Assembly (NCBI RefSeq): GCF_009730915.1
Contig: NC_052496.1
Span: 667,875-731,874, forward strand
DNA: 64,000 nucleotides
Direction of reading: 5' to 3'
From: Dioscorea cayenensis subsp. rotundata
Lineage: Eukaryota > Streptophyta > Magnoliopsida > Dioscoreales > Dioscoreaceae
Shown here: positions 23,401 to 34,215 of the stretch, piece by piece
Layout: the number at the start of each line of letters is the position of its first letter
Numbering within the stretch: the stretch's first letter is position 1
Notes under the pieces: generated by a model
What the model saw: only the letters and a program-made list of their open reading frames with translations
Database searches by the model: none
What the model was told of the DNA's origin: nothing
Translations under genes and position numbers: made by a program

Positions 23401-25147
23401 AAGACTTGACAAGAAAAAAGAAAGCCCTTTTTTATTGCTTTATATAGTATTGTGACGAGAAAATGTACATAATTATTCTTGGCAGAGAAGATGACTAATT
23501 CACACTTGTCAGAATTGAAAAGATAAAAATAGGATCAAAAGTCAGATCTATGAATTTAATGCAACCAGCTTTAACCATTTTAATAGCAATATCATCTGTT
23601 TATCACTTGTCACAATCAAATCAACTTGTGTATGAATTGATAGTCAACAATACACCATCGCCAAAGAATTGGATAGTTCCTCCAAATTATTTTTATTTTT
23701 ATATTTATAAATGTGACTAGTACAATTAATCCGGCATGAATGTACAAACCAAATATTAATAAATTAAATTATATATTTTCACCACATGATATAAATTTGG
23801 GCTCAGAGTTTACATTCACAATCGGTGATCTGTTACTAAAACTATATCTAATGGAACTTAAACTCATATTATTTGAAAGTTATATACCATAATTTTAAAA
23901 AAGTGATTTCATATCAATATTTGATCTTAAAATTATTCTTAAAAAAAAATGCTTTCAAAGTTTAACACATTAATTAGAATATAATATTAATGTACGGCAG
24001 ATACCACTGAAAAAAAAAAACAAAAAAAACAAAAAATGCAAATTAAGTACCTTTGAATTCATCTTCCCACACGCCATAATTATTTGTGAAAGGGAGATCA
24101 GGACCAATAAGTCCAACTTTCAGGCCCGTCTTAGCAGACTCAGCGGCCAGAGAAAGACCAGCAGGGCCGCAACCAATCACCACCATATCCAAGGCAGGAC
24201 CTGAAGAAGATATAGGTTGCAGCTGCACAAAACAAACCCATGGCTTAACAAAAATAAATTTGCATTTTTTTTGTCCAAATTACTCTTCTGAAGAAGTAAG
24301 GTGAATCAATGGCAGCAAAATTCTGAACACTGGCCAATCAAAAAGAGCTGCCTGATTTGCATTACCAAATCTTCAATAACCCTGTAAATTTCCAGTTTAT
24401 TCCTTTACTTGTCAAACAATATGCCACATTTCAGTAAGCTAAAAATCTGAGACACAGACTCCTGATTCTCTAACTACATACAATGGACAACATGGAATTA
24501 ATTCCCAAATTTTGCACTTTTACTGCAATTCCCTCCCCCGGATGAGGGAGAAAACCACAATAACAACTAGTTCTTTTGCAACCACTATGATTCAGAGAAG
24601 TGTTTTTAGTGGATCCCTAATGTGGAAAAAAAAATCACTAAATAATTAGAAAATTGTGATTCACTACATTGCTAAATTCGAAAGCATTAGCCATAGTACA
24701 CAACAATGGGAAGCACACATAGCATTTGAATCTCTAAACCAAAACCCCAAAATAGAAGCCAACCAGAGAACAATAGAAAACAATGCAAAATTAACCATAG
24801 ATAACAAAAGAAAGGCATTGGAACTAAGAATGAAGTACCGTATCAGCGATCTTGGTCTGCATCTCCATAGGCTTCCTCTCCTGCATCCTCACAAACAAAA
24901 GTTCACTCCCTCCTGCCTTAACGAAATCCTCATCATCCGCAAACTCTAGCTCCTCATCCTCCACTTTCACAGTCGCCGGCATAGCGGGTCTAGTGGCACG
25001 ACTACCTCCGACTAATCGGAGAGGTCCCCGTTGCCCTCCCTGATGAAACCTCTGCTCTGAAGATGCCACCACTCTCCTCCTCCGTGACCTCCATCCATGG
25101 AAAGCTACAGAGAGCGCCGCCGAGCTACCACACCCGAAACACTCCAT
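20428..25147 (-). CDS. LCYE: Lycopene epsilon-cyclase
   Basis: Eleven exons on the minus strand: 25147-24839, 24222-24051, 22986-22851, 22760-22650, 22588-22486, 22100-21957, 21874-21767, 21400-21304, 21226-21098, 20815-20683 and 20593-20428. Phases agree and give 535 aa (family about 520-540). The start MECFGCGSS is chosen by similarity to known LCYE beginnings; the frame stays open 58 codons further upstream. Residues 1 to about 60 are Ser/Arg-rich, as in a plastid transit peptide. The dinucleotide-binding motif VVIGCGPAGLSLAAES is at about 117-132. Further family blocks are NNYGVWEDEF, FLYVMPMTATKVFFEETCLA, EEWSYIPVGGSLPNTEQKN, GAAASMVHPATGYSVVRSL, FFLFGLAL and WMWQGFLGSTLSS. The enzyme forms epsilon rings on lycopene in plastids, opening the alpha-carotene/lutein branch, in competition with LCYB. 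The intron at 22987-24050 is the longest. No defect is seen. Confidence 0.96.
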
Positions 25148-27594
25148 CACCACACTCCTGGCCTTCTGTGGTTCCAGAGAAGCTTCAATGGCGGCAAGAA
25201 GAGAGATTGGTTCTAGGGTTTTGGAGAGAAGAGGAGGTTTGTCGAAGAGAACGAGCAAAGGAGTGACGTCCGCGCGAAGAGAGGATGGTGAACGGTTTGC
25301 CTTCAATGATAGATATGACACGTGGTGGATGATGATTGGTCCAACATGTCTTGCTCTCGGATATGGCTCTCGTTCTTGCCCGGGATGGTTATACGATATT
25401 TGGCGGGCAAATCTTGGCCTTTGGATCTGCCTAGAGATGCATCACTGACAACCTAATATTTTCAATAATATTCAAAAGAAATTTTATTATTATTATTTAT
25501 TGTGAAAATTAAATAATTAATTCTATTTGTGTTTAGAAGACTTTTTTTTAAAATGTTTTTATGAATATTAATTTTTTATTTTTAAATAAGAACAGATGGA
25601 AACATATATATATATGTGTGTGTCTGTGAGAATTAAAAAATATATATGTATAATTTTACTTTTTTTTTTTTTTTCTCTCATCCTTAATTGTGGAGTTTTA
25701 TTGGCACTTCTTGTTATAAGTTTAGTTGTTGAATTTTCATTAATTTTGAGAAAAAAATCAATTGACAAGTTAGAGGATATATAAACATTTCATGGACTAT
25801 ATTTTTAGTAATTGAACTGAGTTTTTATCCTTTAAATGATGCAGTTTTGTTATTAAAATAATTTAGAATGTTGATATAATGTTTTGAAATTTAAATTTGT
25901 ATATATATATATATTATTCTTCCAAATTATTTTAATTAAATTAATAATAAGTAAAATAAATTTATTTCAATTCAAACATATATATCATTTTGATTAATAA
26001 TATTATTTATTTATTTTATAATATTTATTAAAATTAACAATTTCAAGATATTCCATTCAGTTGGGTAAATTAGAAATTATATCTATGCATCATCTTAATT
26101 TGTTTTTATGTTCATAAGTCAAGAATAAAATAAAAAAAAATTGTGAATTCAATTGTTATCATTAATCACGATTTAAACATCACTTAAGCTTTATTTCAAT
26201 AACAAAAGAGAGTGCACCTAAGAACTCACATGAAGAACCGGGTACTCTTTTGTCAGTTCTACTATAAATGAATGATTTTCTTTTATGGTTGTTTCTAAAA
26301 ATAAAATAGCAAAATGATTCCTGAAAACTAATTTGTTGTCTTTTTTTCTATTTTGTCAGGATTCTAATTAATTATAATTGGTGGTTGTTTGCGTTTTTTT
26401 TCTTTTTTTTCTTTTTTTCTCCGAGTTGTTGTAACTCTTGAATCTTTCTTTTTTTTAAAAAAAAAATAATATATGCTCATGATTCATCCACTTTATTCGA
26501 AATATTTTTTTTTTTGACAAAAAAAAATATATCCGAAATATATATATACAATTCAATTTCATTAGCTAATTTTACACTGATTTAGTTATGATAGTTTTGA
26601 GTATTTTTCTGTTTGAAGAATTAGAGCTACCAAAGCCGGCAATTTAGCCACTATATTTGACATTCTTTGAATGCATCTAATCTATCATGAATATAAACTA
26701 TTCAATAAGAATATTAATAAAGGATGGGTTCTCTTGAACAAAGTTTTCAACTTTTCATTCTTATTGCCCACACTGAGAAAAGAAAAATTCTCAATGCTTT
26801 TTCTAGAGATGCATGTACTGTCCCCCACCGAAAAGGGAAATGTTTCACAATATATATATATATATATGGATAAAAACTAATAAGAGTGGTTTGTGATGAA
26901 GTATATATATATAAATGTTAATTTGTTATACATGAACTATTAGCTTAGTTTTATATATATATATATATATATAATGAAAAGCATGCATGCTTGATAAGAA
27001 GTATCAACCAACCGGAATAAAGACGTCATGACATCAAAAACATGAAAGACTTTTTTTTTTTTAACTTTGTTTAATTAATTTAATAGAGATATTAATTTTA
27101 GGAGAATTTTTCACCTAATTATTTGCTTTCCAAACAATGTTCTTTAGAATCCATTTTCCTCATCTCCTTGATTCTCTTTCTCTAGCTCCCTCCAATAAGT
27201 TCATAATAATTGAAGATAGACCAATATAATAAGCATGCAGTGCTACATAGTGCCATCCGTATTGATACTTCTGATGACTCTCCCTTCTCAAAAGAGAAGC
27301 CATTTTCAAGTTCATGTATATTTATGTTTATTCTCCAACATCTTTATAGAGAGGAAAAGATGCATCATATATAGCGCCCTTTTGTTCTTCACTCTCTTTT
27401 TCCAAAATTTTATGATTTATCTACAAACACAAAAGAAAAGGGAACAAAAAAAAGAAAGAAAAACAGAATGCATCAAAGAGGTGAATAATTGAGAGAGAAA
27501 AGTACTGTGGGATTATGAAATGCATGGAAAAAAAAATGGTTGTTTTTTAAATGATAAAGAGAACTCAGTTGAGATGCAAATCACTTGATTATTC
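25148..27594. other. Divergent intergenic region, LCYE to MIR156
   Basis: No protein gene recognised. The LCYE side is GC-rich to about 25450, then very AT-rich with poly-T tracts (25660-25676, 26396-26456) and (TA)n runs (25898-25912, 26850-26868, 26953-26972). On the MIR156 side, CATGCA/TGCATG (RY) motifs occur at 26981-26990 (overlapping pair), 27234-27239 and 27521-27526. Confidence 0.5.
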
Positions 27595-27643
27595 CATGCA
27601 AATAGATTTGGCCATTTAAGTCCTCATTCTCCTCCTATATAAA
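27595..27643 (+). promoter_or_regulatory. MIR156 core promoter: RY motif and TATA box
   Basis: A perfect TATATAAA box lies at 27636-27643, and an RY core CATGCA at 27595-27600 about 36 bp upstream. Transcription is expected to begin near 27670, in the CT/CA-rich leader that runs to about 27800. This fits the Pol II, TATA-driven promoters known for plant MIR genes. Confidence 0.75.
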
Positions 27644-27825
27644 CACCATCTAACCTTCTTCCATTCCATCCATCCACTCAACTACTTACAACTGAATTAA
27701 TCTCTCTGTCTCTCTCTCCCTCTCTCACACACACTCTCTCACTCACTCATTCACTCACTCTCACCCATACACATGTACACACACACACAAAGAGAGAGTT
27801 AGGAAGAATAGTGGAAGGGGTTTAA

Positions 27826-27928
27826 AGGAGGGTGACAGAAGAGAGTGAGCACAAATGGTGTTTTCTTTGCATGGGAGGGAGTCATGCATGGGACTATGTG
27901 TGCTCATTTCTCTATCTGTCACCCACTA
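27826..27928 (+). ncRNA. MIR156: MIR156 precursor, copy 1 (intact hairpin)
   Basis: The mature miR156 sequence TGACAGAAGAGAGTGAGCAC lies at 27833-27852 on the 5' arm. The opposite arm at about 27899-27924 (tgtgctcatttctctatctg then tcaccc) pairs with it. GGGTGACAG at 27830-27838 pairs with CTGTCACCC at 27916-27924, and GAGCACA at 27847-27853 pairs with TGTGCTC at 27899-27905. The middle has the small bulges typical of this family. The loop is about 45 nt. miR156 targets SPL transcription-factor mRNAs and maintains the juvenile phase. A short reading frame overlaps the hairpin but has no coding signature. Confidence 0.95.
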
Positions 27929-28849
27929 CCAATTCCCTTATGGATTTTTTCTTTTATTTTCTTTTCTTTTCTCTTCTTTTCTTTTGCATTTTTTTTAAGC
28001 CTAATCTTGTCGGTGTTTTAAGTTTTCTTGTTAATCCTCCTCCATTGCATGCTAGAGTTTTCTTTACTTGCATGTAAGTTTAGGTGTAAAATTTGACTAC
28101 CAAAAGATTTCAGTTAACCAAATTACATTAGTTTGACTAATAATATGAGTTTTATTTTTTATTTTTTTATTTTTTATTTTTTTTCTTTGACATGTTAATT
28201 TTATAGGAGTCACGGGTTAAATCAATATGGATGAACTATTTTCAAACTATTTTTCTTAGCGAATGTTTTTTGCTTATACAAGTATTCAAACTATTTTCAC
28301 TTCTAATTTTTTTAATAACTATATATAATAAGATCATTTTATTTTTTCATTATTAGGATCAAAATTATATTAAAATATTGATTTTTATAAATTAAGGTTT
28401 TTGTTTGTAATCCCTTGTAATAATTACATGCTATTGTGAAATGTTTTTGTTTATAAACCTCGCTCCATAAATCATTGTAATTTGTATTTTTATTCTCTCA
28501 TATCAGAAGTTAACTAAAAAGTTTTATAAAAAAGGCCTAAACTATTTTTTATCTTTTTCTTTATATTTATTTTGAGAAAAAAAAATCAATATATATTTTC
28601 GTAAAATTCGTAAGTTCGGTATATAAGCAAATATGATTTTTATGACAATATATCACCAATTATCCACTTAGGGCTTGCAACCAATATGCTCTCTTCATAA
28701 ATTCATAACTAAATTGACTTAATTATAATTACATTAATTTATACAAGACATGTTCTCTCCCGCTAATCTCCGATGTTTATCACTTCGTTACTCATCAATA
28801 TGTAGCTTGTGTGCTAATTAATTATATATAGGAAAAGAGATAGAAGTGG
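27929..28849 (+). other. Spacer between the two MIR156 precursors
   Basis: AT- and T-rich sequence with a pyrimidine tract at 27946-27997 and no reading frame of note. Its start (tttaagcctaatcttgtcgg near 27996) resembles the sequence 3' of the second precursor (ttttaagttcagtcttgttgg), pointing to a shared origin of both units. Confidence 0.6.
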
Positions 28850-28896
28850 AAGAAGGATGACAGAAGAGAGTGAGCACACATGGTGTTTTCATGCAT

Positions 28897-28901
28897 GGGA
28901 G
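28897..28901. repeat. 5-bp target-site duplication, left side of Copia
   Basis: gggag immediately precedes the TG of the 5' LTR and is repeated at 33934-33938 after the CA of the 3' LTR. Five bp is the usual Copia duplication length. Confidence 0.95.
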
Positions 28902-29392
28902 TGTTGGAGATTTCTGATCAGATCCCAATGAACGCACTACCGCAGCTCCAGGTCGCTTCCAGGATTCCAGGTTTTGGTGCCCATCTTGTCTCCAGGAATT
29001 TAGCTTTCTTGCGTTGCTTGTCAGGACCGAAAACGAGGAAGAATTGGAAGTTGTTTAACTGAATGCATTTGTTTGTATTGCATCTGGGGATGCTTAAATA
29101 TATATGTAATTGTGTTTGTCTGTAATGTTGAGTTAATTTTGAGTGTTCTCTTGCTCTGTACTGTGCGGCCATGATGGTTGGTCTGCTAGGTGTTTGTATA
29201 AATGCCTGATGTTTAATTGAATGAAATGCAGTGAATTATTGAGTGTGAAATACATCAGTCTTCTTTCTCATTCACTTTGTTATCATTGTATGATTATGTT
29301 GTGATACAATTAAGTGAGAATTGAGTGTCAATTCTAGAAATCAGGTCCATCCCAAGTGTGCTGGTTGCTCATCCTTGCTCTCGATCCAAACA
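28902..29392 (+). repeat. Copia 5' LTR
   Basis: 491 bp, starts TGTTGGAGATTTC and ends GATCCAAACA. It contains a TATAAAT promoter-like motif at 29197-29203. Same length as the 3' LTR and about 99% identical. Confidence 0.96.
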
Positions 29393-29393
29393 G

Positions 29394-29404
29394 TGGTATC
29401 AGAG
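29394..29404 (+). other. Copia primer-binding site
   Basis: TGGTATCAGAG, one base after the 5' LTR. This is the standard plant Copia site complementary to the 3' end of initiator methionine tRNA. Confidence 0.92.
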
Positions 29405-32400
29405 ATAGTTATTAAATTCAGACAAGGATGTCTAGCTCCTCTTCAGCAAAAGATTCTGAAGTTCCTTATTTCAAAGGTGAAAACTACAACCTTTGGGCAT
29501 TGATGATGAAAACCATGTTTAGATCAAAGGATCTATGGAAATTGGTGGAGAAGGGATTCAGTGAAGAAGGAGATGCTACTACTAGAATCAATGATAGCCT
29601 CAAAAAGGATGCCAAAGCCATGTATTTAATCCAGCGAGCACTTGATGCAAGGATACTGGTAAGGATCTCTGAAGCCAAGACAGCTAAGGAGGCATGGGAC
29701 ACTATAAAGACTGAGTTCCAGGGAGACTCAGACAACTCCACTATGCAGCTTCATGCTCTTCAAAGGGAGTTTGATGTCATCAAAATGAAGCATGGTGAGA
29801 GTGTTCAGGACTTCGTGAGCAGGGTATTAGACATAGTCTACCAAATCAGAGTCTTGAAGCAGGACCTCCCTCAAAAGGCAGTAGTATCCAAAATACTTAG
29901 AAGTTTGACTCCCAAGTTCTCACAGGCCATTCACTCGATCATAGAAGCAAAGGACTTAAATACAATATCAGTTGAGCAATTGAGAAGCTCACTGAAAAAT
30001 CATGAAACTATATTAAATATTGAAGCAAATCAACATGAAGGAGAGAAGGCATTGTATGCAGGCAGAGGAAGTGCTCATGTTACTGAGCATTCAAATAGAG
30101 GGAGAGGAAGAGGCCGAGGCTTCTCTCCCAGAGGAAGGGGACGCGGGCGTGGTAGAAGCAGTGACCCAGCTCGCACTGAACCCAGTTTCTCTGCAGAATT
30201 TAACAAATCCCATAAGGGAGTACAATGCTTTGTTTGCAAGAAGTTTGGGCATGTAAAAGCCCAATGTTGGTATAGAAACAGGGAAGCTAATGTTGTGAAG
30301 GAAGAGAAGCCAAAGGAAGGAGAAGAAGTGGCTTTTATGGCTATCGGTGAAGAACTAAAACAAAAAGGAGGATTATGGCTAATTGACAGTGGTTGCTCTA
30401 ACCATATGTCAGGCGAGAAAGACTTGTTCCAGAGCATAGCTACCACACCAAGTCATTCCATCAGAGTCGGGGATGGAAAGGTTCTCAAAGTCGAAGGCAT
30501 CGGCAAGGTAACACTCTGTTCAAGCAGAGGAAAGACTACTATCTTGAACGATGTCCAGTATGTACCAAATTTAACTCATAATCTTTTGAGTGTCGGTCAA
30601 ATGATGAATGCTGGGTTTGACATCGAGTTTGCTAGAGGAATCTGTAATATCAAGGAGACTGAAACCAAGGCACAAGTCGCTCAGGTGGCCATGACTCCTA
30701 ACAGGTTGTTTCCTCTACAAGCTAATGACGTTGATTTTGCAAACTTAGCACAAGGGGAAGATGAAGCCTCTGATCTCTGGCATAAGAGGTATGGGCACAT
30801 AAACAAGAAGTACCTGAAACAAATATCAGAATAGGGTCTGGTGTCTGGCTTATCGAAGATCACAAGTGTGAACTCATGTGAAGCATGCTCACAAGGGAAG
30901 CAAGCTCGCTCTGTGTTTCCCAAAGGCCAAGCAAAGTGAGCATCCGTACCATTAGAATTAATCCATGGCGACCTTGTAGGCCCAATCAAAGCAACATCCA
31001 TCGGAGGTAACTCTTACTTTCTCCTACTGACTGATGACTTCTCTAGGTACAGTTGGGTGTACTTTATTCACCGAAAATCAGAAACCTTTCAGCTCTTCAA
31101 GCAGTTTAAGCTTCTGGTGGAGAAACAATACTCATCCCAAGTCAAGGTTCTGCGCACTGATCGCGGAGGCGAATTTATATCCAATGAATTTGAAGCTTTC
31201 TGCAAGCTCGCCGGAGTACACCACCAACTATTAGCTCCACAAACCCCCAGCAAAATGGCGTCGCCGAACGCAAGAACAGAATAGTGACGGAAATGGCTCG
31301 AACCATGCTGAAAGAGAAGAAGGTGCCGTCAGAGTACTGGGCAGAGGCTGTGGCAATGGCGGTTTACATCCTTAATTGATCTACAACATCGGCGGTGAAG
31401 TTCCGAACTCCGTTTGAAGCTTTGACCGGTGAGAAGCCATCAGTTGACCATTTCAGGGTGTTTGGTTGTCTGGTCTACGCCTTTGTTGACCCGATGCAGC
31501 GGTCCAAGTTTGACGCCAAGTCACGACCCGGAGTGCTGATTGGATACTGCGATCGGTCGAAGGCCTATCGGATCATTGATCCTGATTCAAAGCGCGTACA
31601 CGTCAGCAAGGATATCCGGTTCTTTGAAGAAAAGAGCTGGGATTGGTCCAGCTGTGCTGACTCAGCTACCTCAACTTATGCAGCAGCAGCACGTGAGGAG
31701 CGAGTGACATCTCTTAACAGAAAAGAAAATATACCTCAACCGTTCGATCAGACTGATGAACGGGCTGATTCACATCTTCAGTTCTCTTCTAATTTCAGAG
31801 AAGAAGAATCAGTGGTCGGAGAAGACGGTGGCGCTCCAACGAGGTATAGAAATCTCAGTGATCTCTATAGCTCTTGCTCTCTAGCCCTTTCTGGAGGGGA
31901 CCCTTCATCTTACGAAGAAGCTGCAAGGAGTGAGGAATGGATTACGGCCATGAAGGAGGAGATGAATGCCATAACAAAGAATCAAACATGGCATCTAACT
32001 GCTCTTCCAGAAGGAAAGAAAGCAATAGGACTGAAGTGGATCTTCAAGTCAAAATTCAATCCAGATGGCTCACTATTAAAAAGAAAAGCTCGTATCGTGG
32101 CTAAAGGCTACTCACAGCGAGAGGGAATTGATTTCGAAGAAGTTTTCTCTCCAGTCGCTCGAATGGAGACTGTGCGACTGTTCTTATCCATAGGAGCACA
32201 AAAGGAATGGAGAATTTATCAACTGGATGTAAAATCCGCATTTCTAAACGGAGATCTCATGGAAGAGGTGTACGTTATGCAACCAGAGGGGTTCGCTGTA
32301 AGTGAGAAGAAGGAAGACGTGTATCGTCTTCATAAAGCTCTATATGGATTACGTCAAGCACCCAGGGCTTGGTATAGTCGTATAGACACTCATTTTTCAC

Positions 32401-33430
32401 AATTGGGTTTCACTCGAAGTAGCAATGAACCCACTGTATACTCCAAGATGCAAGGTAATTCTGATGTTCTCTTACTTTGCTTATATGTTGATGACATTTT
32501 ATACATGGGGTCTTCAAAGGAGTCTTTGATTGAGTTCAAAGAAAATATGTTGAAGACTTTTGAGATGACTGATATGGGACCGATGAGGTTCTTTCTCGGG
32601 TTGGAGGTGATATAGAGGAATGGATATGTTTTCATATCACAAAAGAAGTATGCAGGGGATCTCTTGCTCAGGTCAGGGATGGAAAATTGCAGGGAAGTGG
32701 ATACCCCAATGAATTCAAATGAAAAGCTCTGTCTTCAGGACAACTCTGAGAAAACAGATCCACAGAGATATAGAAAATTAGTTGGTGCTCTGCTCTACTT
32801 CACCCACTCACGGCCCGATATTATGTTTGCTGTTTCAATGGTTGCTCGGTTCATGCATTCACCGAGTGTACATCATTTAGGGGCAGTAAAGCGAATCCTT
32901 AGTTATGTTAAAGGAACGATCGGCTTTGGGATTCATTACAAGAAGGGAGAAAATTTCAAATTGTTGGGGTACTCTGACAATGACTGGGGAGGATCTCAAG
33001 ATGACCGGAAAAGCACCTCAGGGTGGGTATTTTCACTAGGCTCTGGTGTTATAGCTTGGTGTTCGAAGAAGCAGTCAATCACTGCTCTTTCAAGCACTGA
33101 AGCAGAGTACATTTCATTGACGGCTGCCACATGCGAGGTTGTGTGGCTTCGTCGTCTTCTAGAAGATCTAAATGAGAAGTAGGAGGACTCAAGTGTGATT
33201 CTCTGTGACAATTCATCAGCACTTTCTATCGCCAGGAATCCTATACACCATGGGCGAACGAAACACATTGATACCCATTTTCATTTTATTCGGGACCTTA
33301 TAAAGAGTGGCTTAATTAATGTGAAGCATTGTGGTACTGACGATCAGTTAGCAGATGTATTTACTAAAGCCCTGTCCAGAATCAAGTTTAGTTCATTCAC
33401 ATAGAAGCTAGGAGTTGGAGAATTATCTGA

Positions 33431-33442
33431 TCAAGGGGAGTA
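33431..33442 (+). other. Copia polypurine tract
   Basis: The purine-rich tcaaggggagta directly precedes the 3' LTR and is the expected plus-strand primer site. Confidence 0.85.
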
Positions 33443-33933
33443 TGTTGGAGATTTCTGATCAGATCCCAATGAACGCACTACCGCAGCTCCAGGTCGCTTC
33501 CAGGATTCCAGGTTTTGGTGCGCATCTTGTCTCCAGGAATTCAGCTTTCTTGCGTTGCTTGTCAGGACCGAAAATGAGGAAGAATTGGAAGTTGTTTAAC
33601 TGAATGCATTTGTTTGTATTGCATCTGGGGATGCTTAAATATATATGTAATTGTGTTTGTCTGTAATGTTGAGTTAATTTTGAGTGTTCTCTTGCTCTGT
33701 ACTGTGCGACCATGATGGTTGGTCTGCTAGGTGTTTGTATAAATGCCTGATGTTTAATTGAATGAAATGCAGTGAATTATTGAGTGTGAAATACATCAGT
33801 CTTCTTTCTCATTCACTTTGTTATCATTGTATGATTATGTTGTAATACAATTAAGTGAGAATTGAGTGTCAATTCTAGAAATCAGGTCCATCCCAAGTGT
33901 GCTGGTTGCTCATCCTTGCTCTCGATCCAAACA
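33443..33933 (+). repeat. Copia 3' LTR
   Basis: 491 bp, co-terminal with the 5' LTR and differing at about five sites. Its own TATAAAT-like promoter motif lies about 0.2 kb upstream of the stranded MIR156 star arm, reading toward it. Confidence 0.96.
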
Positions 33934-33938
33934 GGGAG
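33934..33938. repeat. 5-bp target-site duplication, right side of Copia
   Basis: gggag, identical to 28897-28901. Confidence 0.95.
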
Positions 33939-33983
33939 ATCTTGGGAGTTCATGCTTGAACCTATGTGTGCTCACTTCTCTGT

Positions 33984-34215
33984 CTGTCATCTTATTCATC
34001 ACTAACTCTCTTCTTCTTCTTCTCCTTCTCCTTCTTCTATGTTTTAAGTTCAGTCTTTTTAATGTTCTCTTAATTCTGTACTCTTCTTTCCCTTCTATAT
34101 TTTTTTTTTGGTGTGTCATCTTATATATATATCACTAACTCTCTTCTTCTTCTTCTACATATATTTTTTAAGTTCAGTCTTGTTGGTGTTCCAATTAAGT
34201 ACTATTCTTTCACTT
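33984..34215. repeat. Diverged ~130-bp tandem duplication 3' of MIR156 copy 2
   Basis: tgtcatcttat...atcactaactctcttcttcttcttc at about 33986-34023 recurs at about 34115-34157. Each copy is followed by ttttaagttcagtctt (34042 and 34168) and a ttctttc-containing tail. The copies are clearly related but differ by several indels. The first copy includes the very end of the hairpin; the second carries no miR156 sequence. Confidence 0.75.

Larger units (their letters stand above)
28902..33933 (+). mobile_element. Ty1/Copia LTR retrotransposon, nearly full length, coding region broken
   Basis: A 5032-bp element with two 491-bp LTRs (TG...CA), a primer-binding site for initiator Met-tRNA, a polypurine tract and a 5-bp target duplication. 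Parts in Copia order: gag with a zinc knuckle (CFVCKKFGHVKAQCW), about 29.43-30.3 kb; aspartic protease (DSGCSNHM), about 30.37-30.45 kb; integrase (LWHKRYGHIN onward), about 30.8-31.6 kb; reverse transcriptase ([19 protein letters not shown]), about 31.95-32.6 kb; RNase H (ALSSTEAEYISL), about 32.9-33.4 kb. The gag-pol region is broken, with roughly five interruptions, so this copy is a fossil. The LTRs differ at about 5 of 491 sites (~1%). At a rice-like rate of 1.3e-8 per site per year that suggests an age near 0.4 million years. It inserted in the sense orientation into the loop of a MIR156 precursor. Confidence 0.96.
28850..33995 (+). ncRNA. MIR156: MIR156 precursor, copy 2, split in its loop by a Copia element
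   Basis: The mature sequence TGACAGAAGAGAGTGAGCAC lies at 28858-28877. The complementary arm (gctcacttctctgtctgtca) is at 33970-33989, more than 5 kb away. GATGACAG at 28856-28863 pairs with CTGTCATC at 33984-33991. GAGCACACAT at 28872-28881 pairs perfectly with ATGTGTGCTC at 33964-33973. Leaving out the element (28902-33933) and one 5-bp target copy, the loop between miR and star is about 55 nt, comparable to copy 1. Neither arm shows damage. With the element present the primary transcript must cross two LTRs, so normal Dicer processing of this copy is unlikely. Whether any miR156 is still made from it is unknown. Confidence 0.9.

Noticed and set aside
24043-24228. A separate short FAD protein at 24.0-24.2 kb
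   Set aside because: It is exon 2 of lycopene epsilon-cyclase. Phases and splice sites join it to the flanking exons.
27832-28077. Reading frame overlapping MIR156 copy 1 as a possible miRNA-encoded peptide
   Set aside because: It has no ATG at its start, runs through the miR156 sequence and a pyrimidine tract, and resembles no protein. The hairpin explains the conservation.
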